The position numbers and the translations under genes were made by a program. Below are positions 1 to 5,394 of a DNA stretch of 5,394 nucleotides, piece after piece. The stretch covers positions 1 to 5,394 of the forward strand of contig JAIRRG010000195.1 in assembly GCA_031256095.1 (NCBI GenBank), given 5' to 3'. Origin of the DNA: Desulfobulbaceae bacterium. GTDB taxonomy: Bacteria; Desulfobacterota; Desulfobulbia; Desulfobulbales; Desulfocapsaceae. Each line of letters opens with the position of its first letter. Positions within the stretch are counted from its first letter, which is position 1. Below the pieces are notes generated by a model that saw only the letters and a list, made by a program, of their open reading frames with translations, did no database searches and was not told the origin of the DNA.

Positions 1-60
1 TAGAGCGTTTTGGAGCAAAGCAGACAATATACGTTTATAATTTTGAAACGGAGTGTCGTT

Positions 61-363
61 ATGAAAAACTGGTATAAAGAAGATTATTCGTTCAAAATTG
101 CCGTGATTTCGGTCGGTACAAACGGAAAACCAGAGAATTGCCGCAACGGTCACGAGGTCGGCGATACATATGTTTGCGAATACGGTTGCCCTGAAGGGTT
201 CTGTTCTAAAAGCATGCTTAAGTTGTTCTCATTGATGGAAGCTGTCCGCGCAGGTGGCGATTTGAGTAACTTGCTTAGGGGCGCTACTAAACATGAGGGC
301 GAATTTACTTGCTCTGATGGTGTGGTGGTTTTCAGATTAGAGGCGATTAAAAATGACTTATGA
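61..363 (+). CDS. TIGR04076-like small Cys-rich protein of unknown function
   Basis: The protein has 100 residues. The ATG at 61 is preferred because a GGAG at 50-53 lies 7 bases upstream. An in-frame TTG at 10 would add 17 residues but has no ribosome site visible in the window. From memory of the family, the pattern matches the short uncharacterised TIGR04076 proteins: an N-terminal strand (FKIAVISVG, residues 11-19), a 'GHEVGDTYVCE' segment, the signature CPEGFCS at 43-49, a helix ending in AVRAGGD (61-67), then TCSDGVVVFRLEAI (83-96). Cysteines sit at 27, 39, 43, 48 and 84, so metal or redox chemistry is conceivable but unproven. There is no signal peptide or membrane segment. GC is about 44% by hand count, against roughly 60% in sampled parts of recR, which hints at transfer or relaxed composition. 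It is probably a single gene, since the next feature is a tRNA 128 bases on. Confidence 0.72.
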   Translation: MKNWYKEDYSFKIAVISVGTNGKPENCRNGHEVGDTYVCEYGCPEGFCSKSMLKLFSLMEAVRAGGDLSNLLRGATKHEGEFTCSDGVVVFRLEAIKNDL

Positions 364-436
364 ATATTGTGCTGTAACGGCGGAACGGAATAAAGTCGGC
401 CACCCGGCAATTTTACCGGCTCCAGCCACTTTTTCA

Positions 437-465
437 TTGCCAAACAAGCCCCAACCGTGTACATA
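437..465 (+). promoter_or_regulatory. Candidate promoter for tRNA-Ser / SRP RNA
   Basis: TTGCCA at 437-442 (5 of 6 matches to the sigma-70 -35 consensus) is followed, after 17 bases, by TACATA at 460-465, a poor -10. Transcription would begin near 472, about 20 bases before the tRNA-Ser. It is the best match I saw between the small gene and the tRNA, and it could drive tRNA-Ser, SRP RNA and dnaX together. The -10 is weak, so this is tentative. Confidence 0.3.
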
Positions 466-491
466 CAAACCCGCATTTCAACAGCACTGAG

Positions 492-577
492 GGAGAGGTG
501 ACCGAGTGGCTTAAGGTGCACGCCTGGAACGCGTGTGTACGCAAGTACCGAGAGTTCGAATCTCTCCCTCTCCGCCA
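492..577 (+). tRNA. tRNA-Ser (anticodon GGA)
   Basis: All parts of a class II tRNA are visible. The acceptor stem GGAGAGG at 492-498 pairs perfectly with CCTCTCC at 567-573. The anticodon stem CACGC (519-523) pairs with GCGTG (531-535) around the loop CTGGAAC, giving anticodon GGA at 526-528, which reads UCC and UCU serine codons. The long variable arm at 536-549 has the stem GTAC/GTAC with a GCAA loop. The T arm GAGAG-TTCGAAT-CTCTC spans 550-566. The discriminator is G574 and the CCA tail (575-577) is encoded. Only 20 bases separate it from the SRP RNA, with no promoter between, so the two are probably transcribed together and processed. Confidence 0.97.
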
Positions 578-597
578 ATAGAGAGGATTCCGAAGTT

Positions 598-698
598 GAT
601 AGCCGGGTCCTGCGCAACAGAGAGCCGCGAACCCCGCCAGGTCCGGGAGGAAGCAACGGTAGTGAATCTCTTTGTGTGCCGCAGAGCGCCCGGCTATC
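598..698 (+). ncRNA. ffs: Signal recognition particle RNA, small bacterial (4.5S) type
   Basis: This is the RNA scaffold of the signal recognition particle, which binds the Ffh protein and targets nascent membrane proteins to FtsY and the translocon. The diagnostic domain IV apex is present at 641-657: GTCC, a GGGA (GNRA) tetraloop at 645-648, then GGAAGCAAC forming the conserved asymmetric internal loop that Ffh reads. The ends form a perfect 10-bp helix, GATAGCCGGG at 598-607 with CCCGGCTATC at 689-698, and an inner TGCG/CGCA pairing (611-614 with 680-683) continues the rod. At about 101 nt it matches the E. coli-like hairpin and lacks the Alu domain of the Bacillus type. Exact mature ends are inferred from the closing helix. 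A position just upstream of dnaX is common in bacteria. Confidence 0.95.
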
Positions 699-704
699 AT
701 TTTT
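689..704 (+). terminator. Possible weak terminator at the SRP RNA 3' end
   Basis: The 3' strand of the GC-rich closing helix of the SRP RNA (689-698) is followed at once by A and five T residues (700-704). This resembles an intrinsic terminator that uses the RNA's own terminal helix. The T run is short and dnaX starts only 9 bases later with no promoter in between, so it is more likely leaky, or simply a processing boundary. Confidence 0.35.
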
Positions 705-713
705 GAGCATCCC

Positions 714-2453
714 ATGTCCTATCTGGTTCTCGCCCGCAAATCCCGTCCGCAAGATTTTTCCGAGGTCATTGGCCAGCGGACGGTGGTCACCACCCTGCAA
801 AACAGCATCAAACGCGGGCGGGTCGCCCACGCCATTTTATTTTCCGGGGTGCGTGGTGTCGGCAAGACGACCTTGGCCCGTATCATGGCCAAGGCGATCA
901 ATTGCCAGGGCGGCGTCGACAATCCCCCGTGCAACCGCTGCCAATCCTGCCGGGACATCAACGCCGGCGCCTCGCTCGACCTCTATGAAATCGATGGCGC
1001 CTCGAATCGCGGTATTCAGGAAATCCGCGAACTGAAAGAAAAAATCCGTTTTCTGCCGGTGAGTGGCGCTCATCGCGTCATCATCATTGATGAAGTCCAC
1101 ATGCTGACTCCTGAAGCCTTCAATGCCCTGTTGAAGACGCTTGAAGAGCCGCCGGAGCATGTTTACTTCATATTCGCGACCACGGAACAGCAGAAAATTC
1201 CGATCACCATTTTATCGCGCTGTCAGCGCTTTGAGCTGAAACGGGTAACGAGTGGCGAGTTGCGGGCGCATTTCACGCGGCTGGCCGAACGCGAGGGTAT
1301 CGCCATCGAAGCGGCGGCAATGTCGCTCATCGTCCGTGAGGCGGAGGGCTCGGTGCGCGACGGCCTCAGTCTGCTCGATCAGGTACTTTCTTTCGGTGAG
1401 GAAACAATCACCGCCCAGGACGTGATCGAGGTCTTGGGCCTGGTCAACCGCCAGGTGCTACACCGTCTGGCCGAAGCCCTTTTGCTTGGCCAAACCGGGG
1501 TGGCGCTGGCAGCGCTGGCCGAAATTTTTGCCTTCGGCATGGATGTCAAGCGCTTCGGCGCTGACTTGCTGGCCTATTTCCGCCATCTGATGCTCTGTAA
1601 AATCGACGGCTGCGACGGTTTGCTTGATCTGCCGGAAGAGGAAATGACCGCCCTGCGCCATTTGGCTGAAGGCCACAATCTGGCCACCATCCATCAGAAA
1701 CTGACGCTCTTGATGCGTTTGGTGGAAGATATCCGCCACAGCAACCAGCCGCGTTTGGCCTTGGAATGCGGTTTTCTCGCCATCATTGAAGCGGGCAATG
1801 TCGAGCCGGTCGCCGATCTGTTGCAAAAACTCGATAACGCCCTGGCTGGTCACGCTTTACCTCTGCCGCCAGTCAGCCGTCCGGTTTCGACGTCGGTGGC
1901 GCGACCGGCACCGGAAGCGGCTACTTTGGCGGCAAAACCGCCCACGGAACCGCCGGCGGTTCCATCCACAGAACTGTCAACACCAGTTCCGCCGCCGATG
2001 TCGGAACCTGTGCCGGAAGCGCCGGCCACCCAACCATCGCTGAAGCCATTGCCGGAACCATCGCTAGCGTCATTGCCGGCGGCCCCAGCCGATTTTAGCA
2101 AACGCTGGCCGCTTTTTATCGCCGAGTTGCATCATCAGCGGCCCTGGATGGCGCAACTCCTTGAGGCGGCGCCATGCGAGCGGCGGGGTGAAACGATTTT
2201 CCTGCATTTTAAGGAGGCCAGCCAAGGCGCCATTCTGAAAAGACCGGAACATGAGCGGGCGCTTTGTGGCTATCTCAGGGATTTTTTCCAGGAAGAGCTA
2301 GGTGTAGCTTGTCTGGCCCCGCAAGAAGCCCCCGACCTGGATCAAGACGAGACGCGCCGCCGCCGGCAGCGCTTAATCGACGATCCTCTGACCCAGGCGG
2401 TGGTCAAGATGTTTGGCGGAGGCATCAGCGACATCCGGCTTGGCAAACCGTAA
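714..2453 (+). CDS. dnaX: DNA polymerase III subunit gamma/tau (clamp loader ATPase)
   Basis: The 579-residue clamp-loader subunit uses ATP to load the sliding clamp onto primed DNA and organises the replisome. The AAA+ core is complete: Walker A GVRGVGKT (45-52), a zinc knuckle of Cys64, 73, 76 and 79, Walker B VIIIDEVH (122-129), sensor 1 FATT (154-157), the SRC arginine finger (168-170) and sensor 2 GSVRDGLSLLDQ (212-223). A helical clamp-loader collar domain follows to about 375, then a proline/alanine-rich linker (about 382-460) and a C-terminal tau-type domain ending in a 'DPLTQAVVKMFGGGISDIRLG' block typical of the family. The ATG at 714 is chosen because the protein then begins MSYLVLARKSRPQDF as in homologues. 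A TTG at 672 would lie inside the SRP RNA. The ribosome site is weak (GAG at 705-707). I saw no convincing slippery heptamer plus stem near the collar/linker border, so a frameshifted gamma product is not indicated. Confidence 0.97.
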   Translation: MSYLVLARKSRPQDFSEVIGQRTVVTTLQNSIKRGRVAHAILFSGVRGVGKTTLARIMAKAINCQGGVDNPPCNRCQSCRDINAGASLDLYEIDGASNRGIQEIRELKEKIRFLPVSGAHRVIIIDEVHMLTPEAFNALLKTLEEPPEHVYFIFATTEQQKIPITILSRCQRFELKRVTSGELRAHFTRLAEREGIAIEAAAMSLIVREAEGSVRDGLSLLDQVLSFGEETITAQDVIEVLGLVNRQVLHRLAEALLLGQTGVALAALAEIFAFGMDVKRFGADLLAYFRHLMLCKIDGCDGLLDLPEEEMTALRHLAEGHNLATIHQKLTLLMRLVEDIRHSNQPRLALECGFLAIIEAGNVEPVADLLQKLDNALAGHALPLPPVSRPVSTSVARPAPEAATLAAKPPTEPPAVPSTELSTPVPPPMSEPVPEAPATQPSLKPLPEPSLASLPAAPADFSKRWPLFIAELHHQRPWMAQLLEAAPCERRGETIFLHFKEASQGAILKRPEHERALCGYLRDFFQEELGVACLAPQEAPDLDQDETRRRRQRLIDDPLTQAVVKMFGGGISDIRLGKP

Positions 2454-2474
2454 CCAGGATATGATTGCCAGTAT

Positions 2475-2520
2475 TTGGCCGCTGGCGGCTTGAAGCGAGA
2501 AAATCGGCGGCAATTTTTTT
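2475..2520 (+). terminator. Possible attenuator or weak terminator between dnaX and ybaB
   Basis: In the 107-base dnaX-ybaB gap, TTG-G-CCGC at 2475-2482 can pair with GCGGCAA at 2507-2513, leaving one G bulged, and seven T residues (2514-2520) follow directly. The loop is long (about 24 bases), and the nearby GCCAG (2466-2470) and CTGGC (2482-2486) can form a competing stem. It looks like an imperfect intrinsic terminator that could reduce, rather than stop, transcription into ybaB-recR. The pairing was done by eye and no folding energy was calculated. Confidence 0.3.
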
Positions 2521-2560
2521 ATCGGGCCAATAACGATCATTTAATGGAATAGGATTTTTC

Positions 2561-2878
2561 ATGGATATGGGTAATCTTTTACTGCAAGCGCGGCAGGTGC
2601 ACGAAAAGCTTGGCAAAATTCAGGAGGAACTGGCCAGAAAAACCCTGACTGGTGAATCTGGTGGTGGCATGGTGCGGGTGACGGTCAATGGGCGCAGGCA
2701 GGCGCTGTCAGTCGAGATTGAACCGGCGCTGCTCGCCGCCAGTGAAAAGCGGATGCTCGAAGACCTGATGGTCGCCGCCATCAACGACGCCCTGCGCAAG
2801 GCGGAAGACCTGAGCAAGCGGGAAATGTCCCAACTGACTGGCGGCTTGACTATTCCCGGCCTTGGCGGCCTGTTTTAG
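2561..2878 (+). CDS. ybaB: YbaB/EbfC family nucleoid-associated protein
   Basis: The 105-residue protein is the usual size for this family, whose members form dimers that bind DNA and coat the nucleoid. The pattern is typical: an N-terminal helix MGNLLLQARQVHEKLGKIQEELARKTLTGES, a glycine-rich turn before strands VRVTVNGRRQALSVEIEPALL (about 38-58), then a long helix with MLEDLMVAAINDALRKAEDLSKREM, and a Gly-rich tail ending GLTIPGLGGLF. The start at 2561 has AGGA at 2551-2554, 6 bases upstream; an ATG two codons on (2567) is possible. It lies between dnaX and recR, the classic location, and recR begins 14 bases after its stop, so the two are surely co-transcribed. An accessory role for YbaB in RecR-linked repair is often suggested from this neighbourhood but is not shown by the sequence. 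Confidence 0.95.
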   Translation: MDMGNLLLQARQVHEKLGKIQEELARKTLTGESGGGMVRVTVNGRRQALSVEIEPALLAASEKRMLEDLMVAAINDALRKAEDLSKREMSQLTGGLTIPGLGGLF

Positions 2879-2892
2879 ACTCAGGCCGAGCC

Positions 2893-3495
2893 ATGCGTGT
2901 TATTCCCCCGGCTTTGGAACGCTTGATTGAGGCCTTGTCGCGCTTGCCCGGCATTGGCAACAAGACCGCCACCCGTTTGGCCTTGAATATTCTGCGGCGG
3001 CCACCGGCACAGGCGCTGGAACTGGCCACGGCCCTAAACGGTTTGCACCAGGCTATCTGTCTCTGTTCACACTGCTTTGCCTTTTCCGAGGAAGACCCCT
3101 GCGCCATCTGCGCCGACCCGCGCCGTGACCCTGGCCTGCTCTGCGTCGTCGAGGAATCGGGCGACCTCTTGGCCATCGAAAAAACCGCCAGTTTCAGGGG
3201 CCGCTACCACATCCTGCATGGCGTGCTGTCGCCGATTGACGGCATTGGCCCCGGTGAATTGAAAATCAAGGAACTGGAAGCGCGAGCCCATGGCGGCGAG
3301 GTTGCGGAAATCCTCATCGCCACCAGTTCAACGGTGCCCGGCGAGGCCACCGCCTCCTATCTGCTCGACCGCCTGGCCGGGGCTCCGGTTAAACTCACCC
3401 GCCTGGCTTGCGGCATTCCGATGGGTATGGACATCAAATACGCCGACCGGCACACACTGGCCAAAGCCATTGAAAGCCGCGCCGTTGCCCGCTGA
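2893..3495 (+). CDS. recR: Recombination mediator protein RecR
   Basis: RecR works with RecF and RecO to load RecA onto SSB-coated single-stranded gaps. The 200-residue length is standard. Domains in order are a helix-hairpin-helix with LSRLPGIGNKTATRLA (15-30), a four-cysteine zinc finger at Cys58, 61, 70 and 73, a Toprim domain opening LLCVVEESGDLLAIEKT (82-98) and continuing RYHILHGVLSPIDGIGP (104-120), and a C-terminal segment, TRLACGIPMGMDIKYADRHTLAKAI (169-193), matching the conserved GlPxG-D-x-YAD-x-TL block. All key motifs are intact. The ATG at 2893 has AGG at 2883-2885 as a modest ribosome site and follows ybaB by 14 bases, so it is the last gene of the dnaX-ybaB-recR unit. No strong plus-strand terminator follows; the hairpin at 3553-3582 may help end this transcript. 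Confidence 0.97.
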   Translation: MRVIPPALERLIEALSRLPGIGNKTATRLALNILRRPPAQALELATALNGLHQAICLCSHCFAFSEEDPCAICADPRRDPGLLCVVEESGDLLAIEKTASFRGRYHILHGVLSPIDGIGPGELKIKELEARAHGGEVAEILIATSSTVPGEATASYLLDRLAGAPVKLTRLACGIPMGMDIKYADRHTLAKAIESRAVAR

Positions 3496-3548
3496 CCTGG
3501 TAGGCAGCAGTGGACCGAAAAGACGGTGGGAATGCGATCAGAGTCAAT

Positions 3549-3582
3549 AAAAAAGGGCTTACGATTTTCATCGTAAGCCCTT
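3549..3582 (-). terminator. Intrinsic terminator of tRNA-fMet
   Basis: A perfect 13-bp stem pairs 3553-3565 with 3570-3582 across a 4-base loop (3566-3569). On the minus strand the stem is followed by six T residues (A3549-A3554 on the plus strand), partly within the stem base. It begins 8 bases after the tRNA-fMet 3' end, so it is the tRNA's terminator. On the plus strand only TT-GAAG follows, so it should act poorly for recR, though the hairpin could protect that mRNA's 3' end. Confidence 0.9.
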
Positions 3583-3590
3583 GAAGTTCC

Positions 3591-3667
<77 letters not shown>

Positions 3668-3681
3668 TCATGTAAGGCACC

Positions 3682-3709
3682 ACTATAACATGGGCTGGAA
3701 AAATGTCAA
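3682..3709 (-). promoter_or_regulatory. Sigma-70-type promoter of tRNA-fMet
   Basis: Read on the minus strand, a perfect -35 TTGACA (complement of 3704-3709) and a -10 TATAGT (complement of 3682-3687) are separated by 16 bases. A TG one base before the -10 makes it an extended -10. The predicted start near 3675 gives a leader of about 8 bases before the tRNA at 3667. This is a strong promoter, as expected for a stable RNA. No clear GC-rich discriminator analysis was attempted. Confidence 0.85.
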
Positions 3710-3716
3710 GACATTT
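3701..3716. repeat. 16-bp palindrome over the fMet -35 element
   Basis: AAATGTC at 3701-3707 and GACATTT at 3710-3716 are perfect inverted 7-base arms around AA. The TTGACA -35 hexamer of the fMet promoter lies inside it. It could be an operator-like site or chance in an AT-rich patch; no adjacent regulator gene supports the first reading. Confidence 0.45.
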
Positions 3717-3919
3717 GGCCGCTGCCACTTGCGCGTGGCATCTGACGCTGGTCAAATCATTAAAGTGATGGCTGAAATTGTTGAAATCGGCCTCAATTTA
3801 CACGAATATACTGGGTACACGGGACATGGCTTGTGCAAAGCCATGCTCAGGTGTCAACTCTTTGCGCTATGCGGGCGGGAAAAGAGCCTCTCTCCGCCCT
3901 TCTGTTTGGCAGTGAACAA

Positions 3920-4918
3920 ATGAGTCCTTCTCCCGCCATTGTCCTGGAAAAATTCAACATGCTCGGGTTTTCTTCGCCTCTCTTGCTTGCGCCTCTGGCC
4001 GGTTACAGTGACGCGCCGTTTCGTCTCTTGTGCCGTAGCCTTGGCGCCGGTCTCTGTGTGTCGGAGATGATCAGCGCCCAGGCCATTATTTACCGGCAAA
4101 AAAAGACTTGCGATATGCTGCGTTTTTTCGCGGCGGAACGTCCCGTATCCTTGCAGCTTTTCGGCGCCGATCCGGGGATTATGGCCGAAGCGGCGGCCTT
4201 TATCAGCGGGCTGGCCAATGAGGCGCGGCCTGATTTCATCGACCTGAATATGGGCTGTCCGGTGAAAAAGGTGACAAAAAAAGGCGCCGGCGTCGCTCTG
4301 ATGGCTACTCCTTCCCTGGCGGAAACAATAATCCGACAAGTTTGTCAGGTAACCGATATTGCCGTTACCGTTAAAATCCGCGCTGGTATCAATGCCACCG
4401 ATAGAGGCGCTGTCGAATTCGCGAAAATGGCCGAAGGTGCCGGGGCGAAAGCGGTGGCGGTGCATGGCCGTACCTGGGCGCAGCAGTTCTCCGGCCAGGC
4501 CGATTGGTCGGTGGTGGCGGCGGTGAAGCGGGCGCTGCGCATCCCGGTCATTGGTAATGGCGACATTGCCAGCCGTGACGAGGCTTTTTTGCGTCTTGAT
4601 GAAAGCGGCTGCGACGCGGTGATGATTGGCCGCGCCGCCCTGAAAAATCCCTTCCTTTTTCATGAATGCGGGGAAGCGCCGCTTGCGGAAATCGTTCGTT
4701 TCGCTCTCAGACATCTCGATCTGGCCCTTGCCTACGGCCAAGCCATTGCCCCGCTGAGGATGCGGCTGGCCGCTTACTTTCATGATTTCCGCGGCAGCAG
4801 CCAGATCCGCTGTCAATTGGTTGCTTGTGCTACCGAAACGGAACTGCGGGCGGCGCTTATGACCATCGCTAAAGCTATCACCGAGACTGCCGCCGTAAAC
4901 GGCGCGGTTATTTCATGA
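3920..4918 (+). CDS. dusB: tRNA-dihydrouridine synthase, DusB/NifR3 type
   Basis: This FMN enzyme uses NADPH to reduce uridine to dihydrouridine in tRNA D-loops. From the ATG at 3920 the product is 332 residues, normal for the family. Seen in order: LLLAPLAGYSDAPFR (21-35, FMN-binding start of the TIM barrel), FIDLNMGCPVKKVTKKGAG (106-124) with catalytic Cys113, VKIRAGIN (151-158), VHGRT (181-185), VIGNGDI (210-216) and a phosphate-binding GRAALKNPF (237-245), then a helical tRNA-binding domain. The KKV after GCP suits DusB-like members better than DusA. The start is uncertain. GTG 3833 has GGGA (3821-3824) upstream but adds 29 unconserved residues, and ATG 3959 would remove the first barrel strand's lead-in. 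ATG 3920 gives the usual spacing to the LAP motif but lacks a good ribosome site. A TATACT at 3807-3812 might be a -10. It converges on the next gene with 8 bases between stops. Confidence 0.9.
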   Translation: MSPSPAIVLEKFNMLGFSSPLLLAPLAGYSDAPFRLLCRSLGAGLCVSEMISAQAIIYRQKKTCDMLRFFAAERPVSLQLFGADPGIMAEAAAFISGLANEARPDFIDLNMGCPVKKVTKKGAGVALMATPSLAETIIRQVCQVTDIAVTVKIRAGINATDRGAVEFAKMAEGAGAKAVAVHGRTWAQQFSGQADWSVVAAVKRALRIPVIGNGDIASRDEAFLRLDESGCDAVMIGRAALKNPFLFHECGEAPLAEIVRFALRHLDLALAYGQAIAPLRMRLAAYFHDFRGSSQIRCQLVACATETELRAALMTIAKAITETAAVNGAVIS

Positions 4919-4926
4919 CCTTTTCT

Positions 4927-5394
4927 TTATCTGTTCGCCCATTCCTCAAATGATTCCAGCGGATAAACGCTGCCCTGGCGCTGGCCCCACGGGATCGCCG
5001 CGCAGAAGTCGATGCCTTGGTGCATGACCGAAACCGGGCGGTCGGATGAAATCACGATGGCGATGACGTTGCGGTTTTCGGCGGTGAAACGCAGCGCCGA
5101 GTTATAACGGGCGCCGCGGGCCAGCTCATCGCCGGGAAAAGCTTTGCCGTCGAGCAGCCAGGCGAAACCGTGCAGATGCAGGTCAGCGCCAATTTGCAGA
5201 GCGCCATCGACCTTGGCCAGCGATGCCGCCAGGTTCAGCAGATAAGGCTGGCGCAGGTCGAGGGGCGGCCTTAAAACCTGGCCGGAAATCGGCATCGGCG
5301 TCGAATTCATGTCGAGGATAATGGTACTGCCGTGTTTGCGTTCTTGGGCCTGGTAGACTAGGGTGATCACCATCTGGTAGAGATGATAGGTGTC
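4927..5394 (-). CDS. DisA_N (diadenylate cyclase-like) domain protein, 5' end outside window
   Basis: The frame is open through the right edge (residues DTYHLYQ precede the ATG complementary to 5371-5373), so 155 C-terminal residues are seen and the true start lies beyond. The pattern follows the DisA_N/DAC fold that makes c-di-AMP from two ATP: AQERKHGSTIIL, as in the ERKHGALIVLE segment of cyclases, then LAKVDGAL with the DGA motif (codons at 5200-5208), then GARYNSALRFTAENRNVIAIVISSDRPVSV in place of the GTRHRAAIG...VVVSEETG...S region. The second signature is RYN (codons at 5101-5109) where active enzymes have RHR, so catalytic activity is doubtful and a nucleotide-sensing or divergent role is possible. 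About 30 residues follow the domain. The missing N-terminus may hold further domains. The stop TAA (complement of 4927-4929) lies 8 bases from the dus stop. Confidence 0.78.
   Translation of the reverse strand, partial: DTYHLYQMVITLVYQAQERKHGSTIILDMNSTPMPISGQVLRPPLDLRQPYLLNLAASLAKVDGALQIGADLHLHGFAWLLDGKAFPGDELARGARYNSALRFTAENRNVIAIVISSDRPVSVMHQGIDFCAAIPWGQRQGSVYPLESFEEWANR

Noticed and set aside
398..434. Possible terminator after the TIGR04076-like gene (CCGG/CCGG with flanking GGC/GCC, then five T residues)
   Set aside because: The stem is only 4 bp plus 3 bp across a mismatched internal loop, too weak to call.
672..713. Upstream TTG start for dnaX adding 14 residues
   Set aside because: It lies inside the SRP RNA, and the ATG at 714 gives the family's normal N-terminus.
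434..715. Minus-strand open frame of 93 residues with a 'GRDSNSRYLRTHAFQACTLSHSVTSP' stretch
   Set aside because: This is the antisense translation of the tRNA-Ser gene, a well-known type of false protein; the frame also covers the SRP RNA.
150..830. Minus-strand open frame of 226 residues
   Set aside because: It spans the TIGR04076-like gene, tRNA-Ser, SRP RNA and the start of dnaX on the opposite strand, and its translation is not protein-like.
1034..1050. Run of six A residues in dnaX as a gamma-type frameshift site
   Set aside because: It lies in the AAA+ core (around codon 110), far from where a gamma product would end. The other A run near 1826 (CAA AAA CTC) is not a proper slippery heptamer in frame.
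3781..3812. Possible dus promoter: TTGAAA at 3781-3786 and TATACT at 3807-3812
   Set aside because: The spacing is 20 bases, outside the usual 16-18. The TATACT alone is a fair -10 but has no matching -35 at a proper distance.
3690..3923. Plus-strand open frame of 77 residues upstream of dus
   Set aside because: It begins within the fMet promoter, has no ribosome site, overlaps the dus start region and resembles nothing known.
3854..4816. Minus-strand open frame of 320 residues opposite dus
   Set aside because: It is a shadow of a clearly coding plus-strand gene in GC-rich sequence; its translation shows no recognisable motif.

Overview
This is a housekeeping stretch of a moderately GC-rich Gram-negative-type genome. 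The gene order tRNA-Ser(GGA), small SRP RNA, dnaX, ybaB/ebfC, recR is widely conserved in bacteria. Protein flavour points tentatively to a deltaproteobacterial (Desulfobacterota-like) host: the RecR C-terminus, a DusB-type synthase, and a DisA_N-domain protein beside it. That placement is inference from memory of these families, not a search.

Layout. 61-363 (+) encodes a 100-residue Cys-rich protein of the uncharacterised TIGR04076 type, clearly more AT-rich than its neighbours. 492-577 (+) is tRNA-Ser(GGA) with an encoded CCA. 598-698 (+) is a compact bacterial SRP RNA. 714-2453 (+) is dnaX, 2561-2878 (+) is the YbaB/EbfC nucleoid-associated protein, and 2893-3495 (+) is recR. A short minus-strand unit follows, with promoter (3682-3709), initiator tRNA-fMet (3591-3667) and a strong intrinsic terminator (3549-3582). 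A plus-strand tRNA-dihydrouridine synthase gene lies at about 3920-4918. It converges, with only 8 bases between the stop codons, on the 3' end of a minus-strand DisA_N-like gene (4927-5394) that runs off the right edge.

How the parts relate. dnaX (replication clamp loader), ybaB and recR (recombination mediator) form a DNA replication and repair cluster, apparently downstream of the two RNA genes with no obvious promoter of its own. The fMet tRNA and the Dus enzyme both belong to translation and tRNA biology. The DisA_N-like protein would belong to cyclic di-AMP or related nucleotide signalling, but its second signature motif is altered (RYN where active cyclases have RHR), so activity is uncertain.

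I found no CRISPR array, insertion sequence, phage gene or clear novel multi-gene system. The items most worth a second look are the altered motif in the DisA_N-like protein, the low-GC Cys-rich small gene beside the tRNA, and the palindrome over the -35 element of the fMet promoter. Two further items are the compact SRP RNA/dnaX junction and a possible attenuator between dnaX and ybaB.
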